A stretch of 64,000 bases of DNA from Argentina anserina (GCF_933775445.1 NC_065873.1:12090001-12154000); one strand, 5' to 3'. Counted from the first letter of the stretch, positions 11,311 through 23,095 are shown. Notes: generated by a model from the letters alone, not told the origin. Numbers and translations are program-made.

Positions 11311-12780
11311 ACTGTATATTTTTACCTAAAAGTTTCTTTGTGAATCTGTTATTAGCAGAGTATGCATCTTATTCGAAAATGTGATCAGAAAAACATCTTA
11401 AAGGAAAGTGGATCTTATTCGAAAATAAAAAGGAAACATAATCCCGCTAGGAATCAATCTCTATCTCCTTTACCGCAGAAACCCAACAATACATATTTAT
11501 CTGTAATTATGTTTGTAGTATCCTGATTTGAAATCCATGATATGTTAGGTCTAGTTTTACGTTTTCAATAAGGATTAGTTTTATGTTCTGTTTCTGTATC
11601 AAAACTGTAGATAACTTCTTCTCTTCCTACAATGCATGTATTAGAACTGCCCGGGTTAGGAAACCTGCCTGGTGTTACCAAACTATTCCACTCTGAAGCT
11701 TAAGTCAGTCGATCGGTAAAGGATATGATGTTATAGTAAGTGGTGAGTCAGAATGACATTACCTTCCTCCAAACGCGCTAGCGGTTCCTTTATAGCCCCT
11801 GACACGGCCATTCTTTGGGCTGTCCTTGATGTAGGATCAATGCCCAGCTAATATGTCACTCTTGGGCCTCTTTCCCACTGCCATAATACCGCCTCCACAA
11901 AATGTTCTGCTTAGGCATATGGGTTGGACAAGCAGTCGGTTTCGCGTGTGGCCGGTCGGTCAAGCCCAGATGATCTAGTAGCTGCAGTTATGCTACTGTC
12001 AACAAGTCCCCCAAGTTTCCGGTCAAAAACATTCTTGAGCGGGAACTTGATATGTTCAAAGATCATCTCGCAACTGACCTGTTGGCCTATCCCCCGGTAT
12101 AGTCCCCCAAGTTCTTGCTTAAGAGTGGAATTGACCGCACTACAATTTCTTGAAATGTTCTTGATGTTTGCTGATATTTCCTGACATTTGTTGTTAGTGT
12201 ACGACACAAATTAAGGTAGCGAGTTTTATTATGGTCGGTCTGATACTTTATGTGTTAGCCTGGAGTAGCAAGGTATTAGACTTGCGGTGCCTCCGCCGGT
12301 AAGGAGCTATTGTGGGATTGGATAATTGGGATCAGCCTGAAATCATTGACTGGTACATGTGCTATACCGGTCAGTGTTTCTGATATGTAGAATTTCTAGA
12401 GCATAGTTGGGTTTGATAAGTGCTACCGCTCGATGTTGCCGAGCATTGGGTGTCATGCCTGTTGATTTTATCAACGTTACTGTTCGGTGAAATGCCTTAT
12501 ATCTGTGGATCTTATCAATGTTACCGCTCGGTGAAATGCCTTATATCTGTGGATCTAATCAATTGTTGGGTCTGTGCATGTGGGCCACATGGCTCACCTA
12601 CCTCTGAGCAGTCAAAAATGAGGTAGTCAAATTGCCCAGATGTGAGAACAGAGAACAAGATAGTGGGACTAGTGGCGAGATCTAACGGTGGGATTGAACA
12701 ACCAGGGGTTTCTCGAGTAACCCACGATGTGACGACGGTTTTGAGAGAGAAATTGAAAAAGTCTCGTTTCTCAGCTCCCC
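11311..12780. other. Transposon-derived spacer, possible LTR U3
   Basis: No host gene is seen. From about 11650 the base composition shifts to a mixed, less AT-rich text with words such as GTCCCCCAAGTT (12003 and 12099), as in LTRs of Tat-like gypsy elements. It includes a short tandem duplication at about 12466-12560. It may be the U3 of an LTR whose TATA box is at 12784, but no matching second LTR exists in the window. Confidence 0.35.
12466..12560 (+). repeat. Two-copy tandem repeat of about 44 bp
   Basis: The unit includes TGAAATGCCTTATATCTGTG and is present twice in a row, differing mainly at ACGTTACTGTTCGG versus ATGTTACCGCTCGG. It lies about 230 bases before the TATA box at 12784, where duplicated enhancer-like modules are often found in LTR U3 regions. 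Confidence 0.75.
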
Positions 12781-12783
12781 CAC

Positions 12784-12792
12784 CTATAAAAA
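12784..12792 (+). promoter_or_regulatory. TATA box of an LTR-like promoter
   Basis: CTATAAAAAGGAG is followed about 50 bases later by a leader rich in GAGAGAA and then by a 5'-leader-like stretch to about 13030. It faces right, opposite to the gypsy coding relic that starts at 13091. This suggests either a separate LTR or a rearranged element. Confidence 0.5.
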
Positions 12793-13090
12793 GGAGCCTT
12801 CTCTCCCTGTCCCCACTTTCGCCCAAATGTGAAAATAGCCAGAGAGAAAACCAAAGAGAACTAGAGAGAACCCAGATCTTTGTTGCTCTTCTACCCTGAA
12901 TATGCTTTTCTTTATATCCTCAACTTCTAATCTGATTGTGAGGTGTTTCCCTCTCTTGGCGTTTGGCTTCTCAACGTTCTGCTTATTGAAGGCGGCGAAG
13001 GTGAAATCGGCGAGATTAACTGGTATGTGTCTATCTCTCTTTCTCCCTTTATTCTTATACCATTTGGTGTTTTTGTTGCTGTATGCTTTG

Positions 13091-13420
13091 TTATTGCCTT
13101 GGGTTTCTGATTTGTTGCTGGGAGTGGGAATGGTCGCAGTGCAAAAGGCCACAGTCCATGGTAAATGCGGTATGCTCCTCATCCTTGGGATCCATCCTGA
13201 TTTGGTTATAACCAGCAAACGTATCCATGAAGCTCAACATCTTGTCCTTGGGGCAAGTCCGATTTATATTTGTATAGTCTACGCACATACGTCATTGCCC
13301 GGTTTTCTTCTTAGGCACCATGAAAACATTAGTAAGCTACAAAGGGTATTGTACTTCCCGAATAAATTTAATTTTTAATAGCTTCTGAACTTCTCCTCTT
13401 ATGGCCTCATACTTTTCTAC
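13091..13420 (-). pseudogene. Gypsy reverse transcriptase N-terminal fragment
   Basis: The frame holds FIREVQYPL, a stop, VFMVPKKKTGQ, a second stop, CVDYTNINRTCPKD, and then LSFMDTFAGYNQIRM. These are RT motifs 1-3 of Ty3/gypsy elements of the Athila/Tat branch. About 15-17 residues between motifs 2 and 3 are deleted in frame. The YxDD catalytic box is not present. Confidence 0.75.
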
Positions 13421-15480
13421 GGAAAAAAGATCTCATATTCTACCTGACCGAGGCGCTTCCCTTCTCGATCTTGGGGCAGTGGGTCACAACATATGTCGAT
13501 ATACCAAGCATGTCTTCATAGGTCCAAGTAAAAATCGCTTTGTGTTCCCTCAGGTAGTGGATCAGACGACTTTCCCTCACACCGCTGGGCCCATCTACAT
13601 ACTAATGAAAACAATTTGGTTTGTCCTACCCTCCGAGATTTGTATCTCCTCCTTCTCATCTACCACTCCATTATTTGGGATTGACTTTTTATCCTCTTTC
13701 TTCGAGTCTAAATCGTCTCTAGGGTCCATGATTGGGTCTGAAGGATAAGTTGGCGACCCTGCAACAACAAATACCTCTGCTCTAGAAGTTCCCTTTTCCA
13801 GAATTTGTGAATAACGTTTCTTGGCGGCTGTTTGATCTCCTTGGATTATTACTATACCACCAGAGGCTAGGTTTTCCCAATATACCGTTATAAGAGGATA
13901 GACAATCTACAATGATGAAGTTCATGTGGGCCTTCTTCACACAATCTCCGGTACCAAATACGACCGGCAAATAATCGGAGCCTAGTGTTGAACTTTCTCT
14001 CCAGTGAAACTGATTAGTGGTTCATTATCTTGTCCTAACTTGTTTCTTCCCTATTTTAACCCAGCATAAGCATCTTGAAATAGCACATTGTCTGATGCCC
14101 CAGTATCCACTAACATCCGGGATACCATATAATGGTCGATTTGTGATGAAAAAGGGATCATTATGCGGTTGGATTATTTCATCAGTTTCTTCCTCTTCCT
14201 CAAATGCTACTGATTTTCATCCGATCTTGTGCCCCTATCCACTGCTGCCCCCAAAGGCATACACTTCTTTGTTACCGATCGCCCGCAGGCATTGTTTCTT
14301 CGCTTTGTTGGACAAATTACCCTTATGGCCACCGCCATGTATTACACTAATCGATCTGTACACCTCAACATTGTCTTAGTCGTCTGGATAATACCGATTC
14401 ACATTTTCCACTTCCCTCCAACATATTGCTGCAATTGGCACTTCTTGATAAGGTCTTCTACCGCGCTCCTCAACGCGATGTAGTTGTTCGTGTGATAAGA
14501 TGACTCATCATGATATGAATAGTACTTACCGGTATCTGCTCTCGTAAGGTTGGACTTGGGAAACCTTTTAGCCGCAGGTCTCAGAGTCATGTTCCTGTTC
14601 TCGTTCCATATACCCTCTTACGAAGCGGTAAGGATTGTGAACATGTTGTACCACAACCTATTTGAAGCTGCCTGGGTGTTGTCGCCTTGCTGATGACTTT
14701 TCCCCTTGTTTTGCTAACTCATACCGCTCCCTCGATCATTTTTACGGTTTCCCCATTCTCTTGGCTTCTGGTATGGTGAGTATCCCTGCTCACGCCCTTG
14801 GCTCCAGGTCCTGGCATCTTTTTGTTGGTGCCCTGGCGACCGTTGCTACACTTCTTCAATATTTCTCTTCCGAGTCCATACACCGTAAGTGTCATGGTCC
14901 GCCTAGGCGTGCCGCACAACCATGGCCATCAAGTTGTCGTAACCTTGAGGATCCCCCACATTTAACATGTACAAGAACTTCCCCGGGCGCACTCCCTACA
15001 GGAATGTCATCTCAGCAGTCCATTTTTTCAAGTTCATCACTTGGGCTGTCGTGGTTTGCCATCGGTTCACAAAGGAGCTCAGCCTTTCAGTTTCCCCTTG
15101 CATACACTCAAACAACACCAAAGAAAATCATGCTGCATTAGTTCTCAGGATGAATCTGCTCATGAACTGATCAGCTAACTGCTCAAATGACGTTATTGAA
15201 GAGTATGTAGCTCATAGAACCAGCGTAACTCTTCTCTGGTACGCATGGCTTGGAATACATTACAGATAACCGAACTGGTCTGTGATCTGAAACTGTCAAG
15301 GTGCTCAAAGGGGCAACTGTTCTCGTTATAGGTCATCTTCAACGATTTCGCCAAGTTGGATCGTACAGCTTCAATTACTAGTTTGGAAAACAGACCGGTC
15401 CTTTCGTTGAACTTCGCATTTACCGGCGGTCTGATCGGTGCTCGATCCTTTTCTTCCATCTTGGCAAGTATATCTGATAT
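13091..15480 (-). mobile_element. Ty3/gypsy polyprotein relic, Tat/Ogre-like
   Basis: Reading right to left, the gag part (15459-15193) has an EHLDSFRSQ-like box. A second gag piece (14590-14399) reads KYYSYHDESSYHT and then VEDLIKKCQLQQYV, the zinc-finger-like tail of this clade. A protease-like piece (13970-13782) has IVDCLSSYNGILGKPSL. The RT start (13420-13091) has YEAIRGEVQKLL, VFMVPKKK, CVDYTNINRTCPKD and FAGYNQIRMDPKDEEHTAF. Between CPKD and the LSFMD box the usual PLPxIDxLVD segment is missing without loss of frame. Stops and shifts occur between domains. RNase H and integrase are absent, and the gag start is cut at 15481 by another LTR. Confidence 0.75.
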
Positions 15481-17700
15481 TGTAATAACCCGAATTTCAT
15501 CCTTTTTTCTTGTACATTCTTGTAATTTATCAAAATGGTGTTTTGAGTAAATTCACATTCTACGCCTTGTCATTAGTTGACAATGCGAAACGGAAGTGTT
15601 TTCGGAATTTCAAATTCGAAAAACGTTAAGTTCCTTTAACTCAGGAGTTGACTTTTAATCCATTCCTCATCTCTGAAAATGTCCTTCATGAAAGTTGTAG
15701 AGCTCATCAATATGAGTTTGTAGTCACGTGGCACGCTTAAGTCGGGTATCGTATGCGAAAGTTGTTATCATTTAAAGATTGTTTCCGATTTGAGAGGGGT
15801 ATAACGAGAGAAAGGGAAATTTTTGGGGTAAAACATAAAATTAGAAAATTTCAGAGAGAGAGCCGTGTGTTCGTGCGACTATTTGTTCCACTGTTTCCCT
15901 TTCGTCATCCGATCTTCTCGACCGCTGTTCTCCTTCGTCTCGCGACTTCAGTACTTAAGCCACCCAGCAAAATAATCAGCCCGACGTTCCCCTTCTTTTT
16001 AGCCAAGACCCGAGGTTAGTCGGTGACCGTTCTTGACGCTACGAAACCCAGAAGTTCTTGCAGAAGCCATGCCGTCGTGCCAAGATTTCTGAAAACTCTA
16101 AGACTCGGGACTACATCCATTCCACTAATTCCTCATCTCTGAGGTCGATTCCAAGAGTTATAGGGATCGAATCGACCTGCAAATCCGAGTTGAAAACCCA
16201 ACACACCGTCGGCTTTCCACCCATTTTTCGGCGAGTTCTCTGCCGATTAAGGTTGGAGTGCAGGTATGAAAAATCTTCATCTCATTGTGATTTATAACTT
16301 TTGTGTTGGGGTCATGATTGAGCGACTTTGTGTTAGTGATTGTCCTAACGCTCATGGGTCCCACGCGCGTCAGTTTGGGCGGCGCTTGGCGACGTGTTGA
16401 AGTTGGCATTTAGAGTAGTTGGTGTGGTGCCATGTGGCTATGTGCTTGTCATTACGAGCACTGTTGTATGTAATTGTGATGTTGGTTAAGTTGTTAGGTG
16501 TGAAGTGGGTAGAGTTTCAATGTTAGGCACCGCATAACATGCTAAAGTTTGATTTTAAGGATGTTGGTGTGTTGGAGAGAGGGCGCCATGTTCCTTAAGC
16601 TAGTTTTGAGTTTCAGGTTAGGTTGTTTTTACCATTAGTGTCTTGGTACTAAGTGAAGGCTATGTTATATCACTAGGTGTTGACGGAGCGAGTGAGTGAG
16701 CCTCACTTGACGTTGTAGAAGTCGCAAGTGGGAGATAAAGGTGAGTAAATCTCACTACGTCATTGTTACCCTTGGTGGTGACTCTTTTTAAATGCATAAC
16801 CGTTTTTTTATACTTAAGTAAAATATTTTATGTGATAATAAGTAACTTGTGTTAGTATATATATATAGTGATTTATATATGTGTATTGAATGGTAATTGT
16901 AATACATATATATACGTCATTATATTATATGATGTTATAGTTATTTTATTCGGTTTTGAATTATGTTGATGTTGTTGTGATTGTAGTTATTGTGGCAGAA
17001 GAGAAGAAAATGTACCTTCTGGTAAATTGGTTTATTGAGTGATTATTTGTTATTGTGGCGGAAGGGACCGGAAGGAAAGAAAATGTACCTTCCAATAAGA
17101 TAGCTTTATTGATATGATTTGTGAATATTCTATTGATGTGAGTCACTTGGTTTTTAAGTACAATATTATCATGGTTGGATTGATATGTTATAAGTGTGGT
17201 TTTAACATTGGAGTCTTTCAAAACGTTTTCTGGTCTTCAGACCTGGTGATGGCAATTAAATTGGGAACCAAGCATTTAGCCGGGTGATTGGTTACGATTA
17301 GTTAGAACTCTAGTCTGTTTGTCGTGCACGGCTTGAAGGGTAACCAGGTGGGGTTACCTGGAACTCATAAGTGTACTTAATTTTAAAAAAAAAGAGTGGT
17401 TTGTTATCTTTTCTTATACACTTGTGGAAATGGAATTCAACTTCACATTTGAATTGAATATGACTCTTGTTGATGTGATTAACAATGAATTTATATAATT
17501 GTTTATTTTACTCATACGGGCTGCAAAGCTTACCGGGTTTGTTTTTTACAATCCCGGTGCACCAACCAATGGTGTAGGGAATAGACCTGTAGGTGGGAAT
17601 TAGCGGGTTGTAGGAGCTTCTCGTTGGAGGTTCGCCAAGTAGTTCTCCCATTTTGTTTTTAGTGAGGATTTGAGTGAATTTACATTATCCAGATTATGTT
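15481..17700 (+). repeat. Chromovirus-type LTR relic (about 2.2 kb)
   Basis: It starts TGTAATAACCCG, like the Tekay LTRs at 37671 and 42810. It then follows the same order of blocks: AAACGTTA, CTTCATGAAAGTTGTAGAGCTC, GTTTCCGATTT, a C-rich leader (15880-16000), and late blocks CTTACCGGG, ACAATCCCGGTGCACCAA and GATGGTGTAGG (17530-17580). It is clearly older and more diverged than those LTRs. The final GTTACA end is not clear; the sequence runs into the tandem array at about 17703. It interrupts the gag part of the gypsy relic, so it was inserted later. No internal domain is attached, so it is a solo or truncated LTR. Confidence 0.7.
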
Positions 17701-17702
17701 AC

Positions 17703-19003
17703 TATGTCCGAATTGGATGAAATTTTAAAATGGTCACCAAATATATATACCGATTATAATGGATGTTGTCGATCGATTCCGAGAAGTTTCCTTCATATAA
17801 TCGCTTCATAATGCGATAGTTTTATTCTAAACCTAATATAAAGGTTATAATACACTAGTGGCCACTTAGGCGATGACCAACTCCAGTTCAAAATATGAGT
17901 GATCGACACCAGTAGATGTGATCGATATATATATTTAGGGACCCCGTAAAAAATTTGTCCGTTTTGGACATGATTTGACCGTTCGTACCAATGGTCAACT
18001 CAAAAAAGGCGTTTTGACATATTGAAACCCCATTAACCGAGGCTTTACCAAATGAGTTTCTTCAGTGCGACCGTGCACGATAGGTAAAAAAAATTAGGTG
18101 ATTTCAGATATGCAAACGGCTTTCAGCGTTCGCATTTTTGTAATAGGTCCTTCATTAGGGCATATTAGTGGTGTTTTCGATTTACCGAAAATTTCGACGG
18201 TCAAACGAGGTCTGAATTGGAAATTTTTACAGGGTCACTAAATATATATACTGATCACATCGGCTGGTGTTGATTGATCTCGAGAAGTTTCCTTCATATA
18301 GTCGCTTCATAATGCGATAGTTTTATTATAAACCTAATATAAAGGTTATAATATATTAGTGGACACTTAGGCGATCGCCAACTCCAGTTTGAAATATGGT
18401 CGATCGACACTAGCAAATGTGATCGGTATATATATTTAGGGACCCCATAAAAATTTCGTCCGTTTTGGACATGGTTTAACCGTTCATACATACGGTTAAG
18501 AAAAAAAAAAGGCGTTTTGACATATTGAAACCTCATTGACCGGGACTTTACTAAATGGATTTCCTCAATGCGACCATGCACGATAGGTAACAAAAATTAG
18601 ATGATTTCGAATATGCAAACGGTTTTCGGTGTTCGCATTTTTGTAATGGGTTCTCCCTTCGAGCATATTAGTGGTGTTTTCGGTTGACCAGAAATTCCGA
18701 TGGTCAAACGAGGTCTGAATTGGATAAAACTTTTACATAGTCACTAAAAATATATACCGATCAAATCGGCTGGTGTCGATCGATCCCGAGAAGTTTATTT
18801 TATATAGTCGCTTCATAATGCAATAGTTTTATTATAAACCTAATATAAAAGATAATGATAGATTAGTGGACACTTCGGCGATTGATAACTGCAGTTCCAC
18901 ATATGACCGATCGACACCAGCAGATTTGATCAGTATATATATTTAGAAAACCCGTAATAATTGCGTCCGTTTTGGACATTGTTTGACCGTCCGTACTTAC
19001 GGG
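17703..19003. repeat. Tandem repeat array, about 503-bp period, 2.5 copies
   Basis: Units start near 17703, 18204 and 18710. Shared blocks are CGAGAAGTTTCCTTCATATA, CGCTTCATAATGCGATAG, GTCCGTTTTGGACAT, AAGGCGTTTTGACATATTGA and GTCAAACGAGGTCTGAATTGG. Each unit holds a foldback of about 202 bp (17737-17938, 18238-18439, 18744-18946), whose arms read CTAAATATATATACTGATCA and the complement ending ATATATATTTAG. Divergence between units is clear, so the array is old. No coding capacity is conserved. Confidence 0.85.
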
Positions 19004-19009
19004 ATTTCG

Positions 19010-19243
19010 GCTGATCAGGCCGGGTTTCACCCCTCTAATCTAAGCCCGGCCCTCTACTAACAGAAACGGGTTTTAGCAGGCTTTCTTACGGACAGACTGG
19101 ATAAAAACTCATCGGGCTTGCGGGCCTCGTAGACTTTTCGGATCCACGAACTAAAAGACGAAGCCTAAATTTATCTCGTTTTTACTTAATTCATCTCACA
19201 TTTCAAAAGAAAATAACAACCTACATTGCTTCTACTGCGCAAA
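19010..19243 (+). other. Upstream region of the small mitochondrial-type gene
   Basis: A GC-rich piece with GGCCGGGTTTCACCC and GCCCGGCCC words (19018-19130) looks like the edge of a small transposable element. The rest, to the ATG at 19244, is a leader without a clear TATA box. Confidence 0.35.
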
Positions 19244-19696
19244 ATGCATCACCGATCGATTTGCAAATTGCTTCTGAGACATGACCGCCTCTCCAGCCTC
19301 TCTTCCCTCAACTCCTCCGCTCACGGCATCTTCCACTCCACCCCATTTCCGAAACCCACCACAAATTTCCACCGGACACTCCCAAACTCACGGACCCAGT
19401 TCATAACTCGCCGCCATTTCAGTGGCTCAGGTGACTTCGATCGGAACAAAGAGGTGGACATGATCAATCTCAAGTTTGCAGAGGCCAGGGAGGAAATAGA
19501 GATGGCCATGGAGTCTAAAGAGACCGTTTATTTCGATGAAGAGGCTGAGTGTGCTCGGATTGCTGTCAATCAAGTGCTTGATAGCTATGCCGCTTTGTTG
19601 GCCAAGCTGCCGGAGGACAAAAGGGCTGCATTGCAGAGGTCCATGGGGTTAAAGATTGAGCAGTTGAAGGCGGAAATCGAACAGCTCAATGAGTGA
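19244..19696 (+). CDS. Small plant protein, probably mitochondrial, unknown function
   Basis: An intact single-exon frame of 150 residues. I chose ATG at 19244 (MHHRSICKLLLRHDRL); the frame also extends upstream from a TTG at 19226, which is not a normal plant start. The first 65 residues are rich in Arg, Ser, His and Leu with no acidic residues until near residue 64, which is typical of a mitochondrial presequence. The mature part (about 70-150) is charged and helical, with FAEAREEIEMAMESKETVYF, then FDEEAECARIAVNQVLDSYA, and ends LKIEQLKAEIEQLNE, a heptad-like coiled-coil tail. It resembles a conserved, uncharacterised plant family, but I cannot name it. A diverged copy of its last codons and 3' flank lies at 21587 onward. 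Confidence 0.8.
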   Translation: MHHRSICKLLLRHDRLSSLSSLNSSAHGIFHSTPFPKPTTNFHRTLPNSRTQFITRRHFSGSGDFDRNKEVDMINLKFAEAREEIEMAMESKETVYFDEEAECARIAVNQVLDSYAALLAKLPEDKRAALQRSMGLKIEQLKAEIEQLNE

Positions 19697-21250
19697 TAAT
19701 GAGGTTGGTTTCAGTTTGTATTTCTAAGTTTTGAACTATGAAATAGATTATTACACATCTTGCTAATTCTGGGAACTGCTGTATTGCGTCCCTTGTGTTC
19801 TCAGTTGGATTTGTTGGGATAAAAACTTGCTGATGTCCATGTTATGGTTTTTAAATTCTAGGATTTGGGTACATGTCTATGATGTTTTTTTCTTTTTGGT
19901 GAATGCTATTTTGTCTAGATGTACATGAATTCTTTGAGTGAGTGATTATTATTGCTATTGGACTCAGTAGTGGTATGGTGGATAATTGTGTGGGTTTGTC
20001 AGTTTCATATATGGAAGTGAAATCGATGACAGGTGACCTTTCGATGAAATCTACCGGTAAGTTTAGGTTCTGTCAGTCTTATTTAAGCAGCAAAAATGTA
20101 ATTTATGTATGATTGTACAAAACTAACGTTCGACAGAATCAGCATAAAACGAACAATAGAGGAAAAATTAATGAGCTTTTTATAGCTATAACGGAAAGAT
20201 GATATATCTATAGATAGTACTTGCCATATCTGCTGTATGAAATTTAATTCAGAAGTGACCTTGTGCAGGGAAGGGAGACCCTAAAGCTCTGCAACCTCAC
20301 AGGGTCACAATTATATCACTGTTTAAGTTGCCACACTCTGTGGAATTAAATTGTGATAGAATAAGCGACTACATTTGTTGGTAAATGTTTTCATGTAATT
20401 CCGGATAACAGCTAAGTTCTTGTATCTGTTTTCATAGATCAAAGGCCAAACCGATGTGGTAGATAAGTGTATTCAACAATCATTAAGTGCTCGATGGATC
20501 TTGAGGATTGTGATCTAAGACTCTTAAGTTATGCTTCCTTCATTTTTGAGGATCTGTTGTCTTTATTAGCTAAATTAGATGCTATTGTGCTGCTCTCTTC
20601 TAGGCTAGATAGGAGAAGTGGTTTGTGGAATCTTCCCGGCTTTCATTGCACCTCTCATTCTATATACTTAATGAAATTAAATTTATCCTCTCTGCTGCAG
20701 TCTGGAAAGCCACAGTACCCACATTGGTGTGTGATGTGAGCTTCAGCCAAGAGTACCTATTATTAAATTACTCAGTTGCTTTAAATCTGTTAGCAAGATT
20801 GTTTCAGGAAGGAATGGTGAAATGGTGAATTCGCAAAATCCAGCTTCTCATGTAACTCCTTTAGATTAGAAGGCATAAGATTTATTTGTGGGAGGAAGAG
20901 GAGAAAAGAATAAGAAAGATCTGCTATTCTGGCCATTGTTTTGGGTGTTTGTGGATGGGGGGTGGACGCTGAGGAGGTGGATAGGCTGTGGGAAGGGGTT
21001 CACTTTTTTAGCCTCTGTGCACTCCAGTTTTTTCAGAAAAAAAGTGTTATCTTTTTTTTTGGGGGTCCTTTTTCACTTTATATCTTCATGTCTGAGAGGA
21101 CGGGTGTTGTGTTTTCTTAAGAGTATAGGCAGTTTAGGTTTCCACTATTTTTTCCTGCATAATGGAATTCTTATCCACTGTTATGCTATCATGTTAAGGA
21201 GGATGACTATATTACATTATTGTGGACCTGTAGCTGACAAAACTTGTCAA
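19650..21250 (+). repeat. Duplicated block, copy A (3' end of the small gene plus flank)
   Basis: This runs from the last codons of the small gene through about 1.5 kb of 3' flank. It aligns in order with 21587-22785: the KIEQ...EIEQLNE codons, AACTATGA..ATAGAT, GTCAGTCTTATTTxAGCAG, CTCTTCTAGGCTAGA, TTTGTGGAATCTT, AGAAGGCATAAG and GCCATTGTTTTGGG. Copy A has more sequence in the middle (20100-20540). Confidence 0.85.
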
Positions 21251-21586
21251 TAAGATCGTATTCATTTGCTAGTGGATCTTAATAACCAGGTAGCCATAAA
21301 ATTTGGAAGAAAGAAATTCAGGAACTAATTATTTTGTACAGAGACGGATAAAAAAATTGTTCAGTAAGAATAGGAGTAGCTAAACCTGACAAACATATGA
21401 GTGAATATGACGGAAAAATGTTGCCAGAAATGATACAATGTTGGAAGTGCAGGTCACAGCTTACTTTTATTTTTTTATCATCATTTCTCCAGAAGCCTGT
21501 TTTCAGATTCTTGATTCATATTGGGCTTTAGATTCTGAGTTGTTATTCTTAGTTGCCCGAAGCTCCACTGCATAGGTCTGTAGGCC

Positions 21587-22785
21587 TGAAGATTGAGCAG
21601 TAGAAGGCGGAAATTGAACAGCTGAATGAGTAATGAGGTTGGTGCTTATCGGCAATGATGAAGTTTCAGCTTGTGTTTGTCAATTTATTCAGTCTAGCCA
21701 GGAGCTTAGGGATGAAGGTTTCGAACTATGATATATGTGTATTTCCTGTTTTCATTGAAATAGATGAATCTTGCTGATTCTGGAAATTGTTGATTCTGTA
21801 GCTTAGATTCATTTGCATTTGTTGGCATTAAGAATTGCTGATTGCCCTGTGATTTTTTCTGAAATTCTAGTTGCAAAAACATGTCTATGATGGTTTCCTT
21901 TTTCTTTGGTGGGTGATTGGCATTTCATCTAGAAATACATGAAACCTACGAATGAATGGTGATTTGTTGGGACTTAATTTTTGGGGTTTGTCAGCATCAT
22001 ATGTAGAAGTTAAACTGATGGCATGTGACCTATCAGTGAAATCCTACCGGTATGTTTAGTTTCTGTCAGTCTTATTTGAGCAGTAAAAAAAATTCCTAAG
22101 TAATTAAGGGTAGAAGGAGACCTATCTCTTCCTTCAAGTTCATCTGATATCTTTATTTGCCAAATTAGATGGTTTGGTGCTGGTCTCTCGACTCTTCTAG
22201 GCTAGAAAGGATGTTTGTGGAATCTTTCGTAAAACCTTTTTGTTGACCTGTTTTACTAAACTCATCCTCTCTACTGTACTCGGAAAAAGCATGGTACCTC
22301 TCTTAGTTTGTGATGTGAGCTTTAATGAGAGTAGACCTGTTTTTACACACTCGATTGCTTTCAATCTTTGAACAGACTACTTCAGGAACTGATGGTGAAT
22401 GGACATAATCCTGCTTCTCTTGTGGCTCTTTAGATAAGAAGGCATAAGGCTTGTTTATGGGAGGAAGTAGAGAATGGTATAGCAAAGATCTGCCATTACA
22501 GCCATTGTTTTGGGGCTTTGAGGATGGGAGGGTAGAGGAGCTATGAGGGTTCGCTTCTAGGCCTCTATGTACATCAGGATTATGTTTTGTTTTGTTTTTT
22601 TCTTCAGGTCCGGTAGGAAGAGCTGCTGTTGTTTCTTATAGAATATGTTGTTTAGCTTTCCATTGTTTTTTTGTTTGATTGATTTCTTCTCCACTGCTAT
22701 GCTACCTATCATCTTAGGGAGGATGGTTATATACATAACTTGATAACTATGGACGTCCAGCTGACATAATGCATCACAAGTGTGA
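21587..22785 (+). pseudogene. Duplicated block, copy B, with the broken C-terminal end of the small gene
   Basis: The block starts with codons matching KIEQLKAEIEQLNE, but the Leu codon TTG has become TAG, so the end reads KIEQ-stop-KAEIEQLNE. No upstream part of the gene is present. The rest is diverged 3' flank parallel to copy A. It is a partial tandem duplication, not a gene. Confidence 0.8.
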
Positions 22786-23052
22786 CACAACATTTGCTCC
22801 AAAAAGTTGCTGCTTATGCCAAAACTCAATTTCAAACTCAGATTTAACAAATATGTTCTGATAACAGGTTTTTTCCTCTTGAACTGGGGTTTGTTTTTTG
22901 TGCCAAAAAGTTTGCGATTTTTGGAGTCACCTCAGTCTAGATTTCTAATTAATGTGTTATAAACCAATTTGGAATCTGGAGAAAATAGGAGTTGTTTCAG
23001 ATTTCTAAAAGGAAGCCGTGCTGCATGCAGCAGTTGGCTTTGGTCATCTCTA

Positions 23053-23053
<1 letters not shown>
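22786..23053. other. Spacer with no feature
   Basis: AT-rich sequence after the duplicated block. I see no gene or repeat before the C run. Confidence 0.4.

Positions 23054-23095
<42 letters not shown>
23054..23095. repeat. Uninterrupted run of 42 C
   Basis: A homopolymer of C flanked by CTCTAT and ACCGGAAGCC. Such a run can form an i-motif on this strand and a G-quadruplex on the other. It is far longer than any other homopolymer in the window, and its exact length in the assembly may be unreliable. Confidence 0.9.

Noticed and set aside
12902..13378. Plus-strand frame of 158 codons
   Set aside because: It overlaps the minus-strand gypsy RT and leader-like DNA, and has no protein-like motifs. 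It is an antisense shadow.
14662..15141. Plus-strand frame of 159 codons
   Set aside because: It is antisense to gypsy gag sequence; the minus strand gives the meaningful text.
17703..19003. CRISPR-like array
   Set aside because: Units are about 503 bp with no short repeat-spacer pattern, in a plant nuclear genome.
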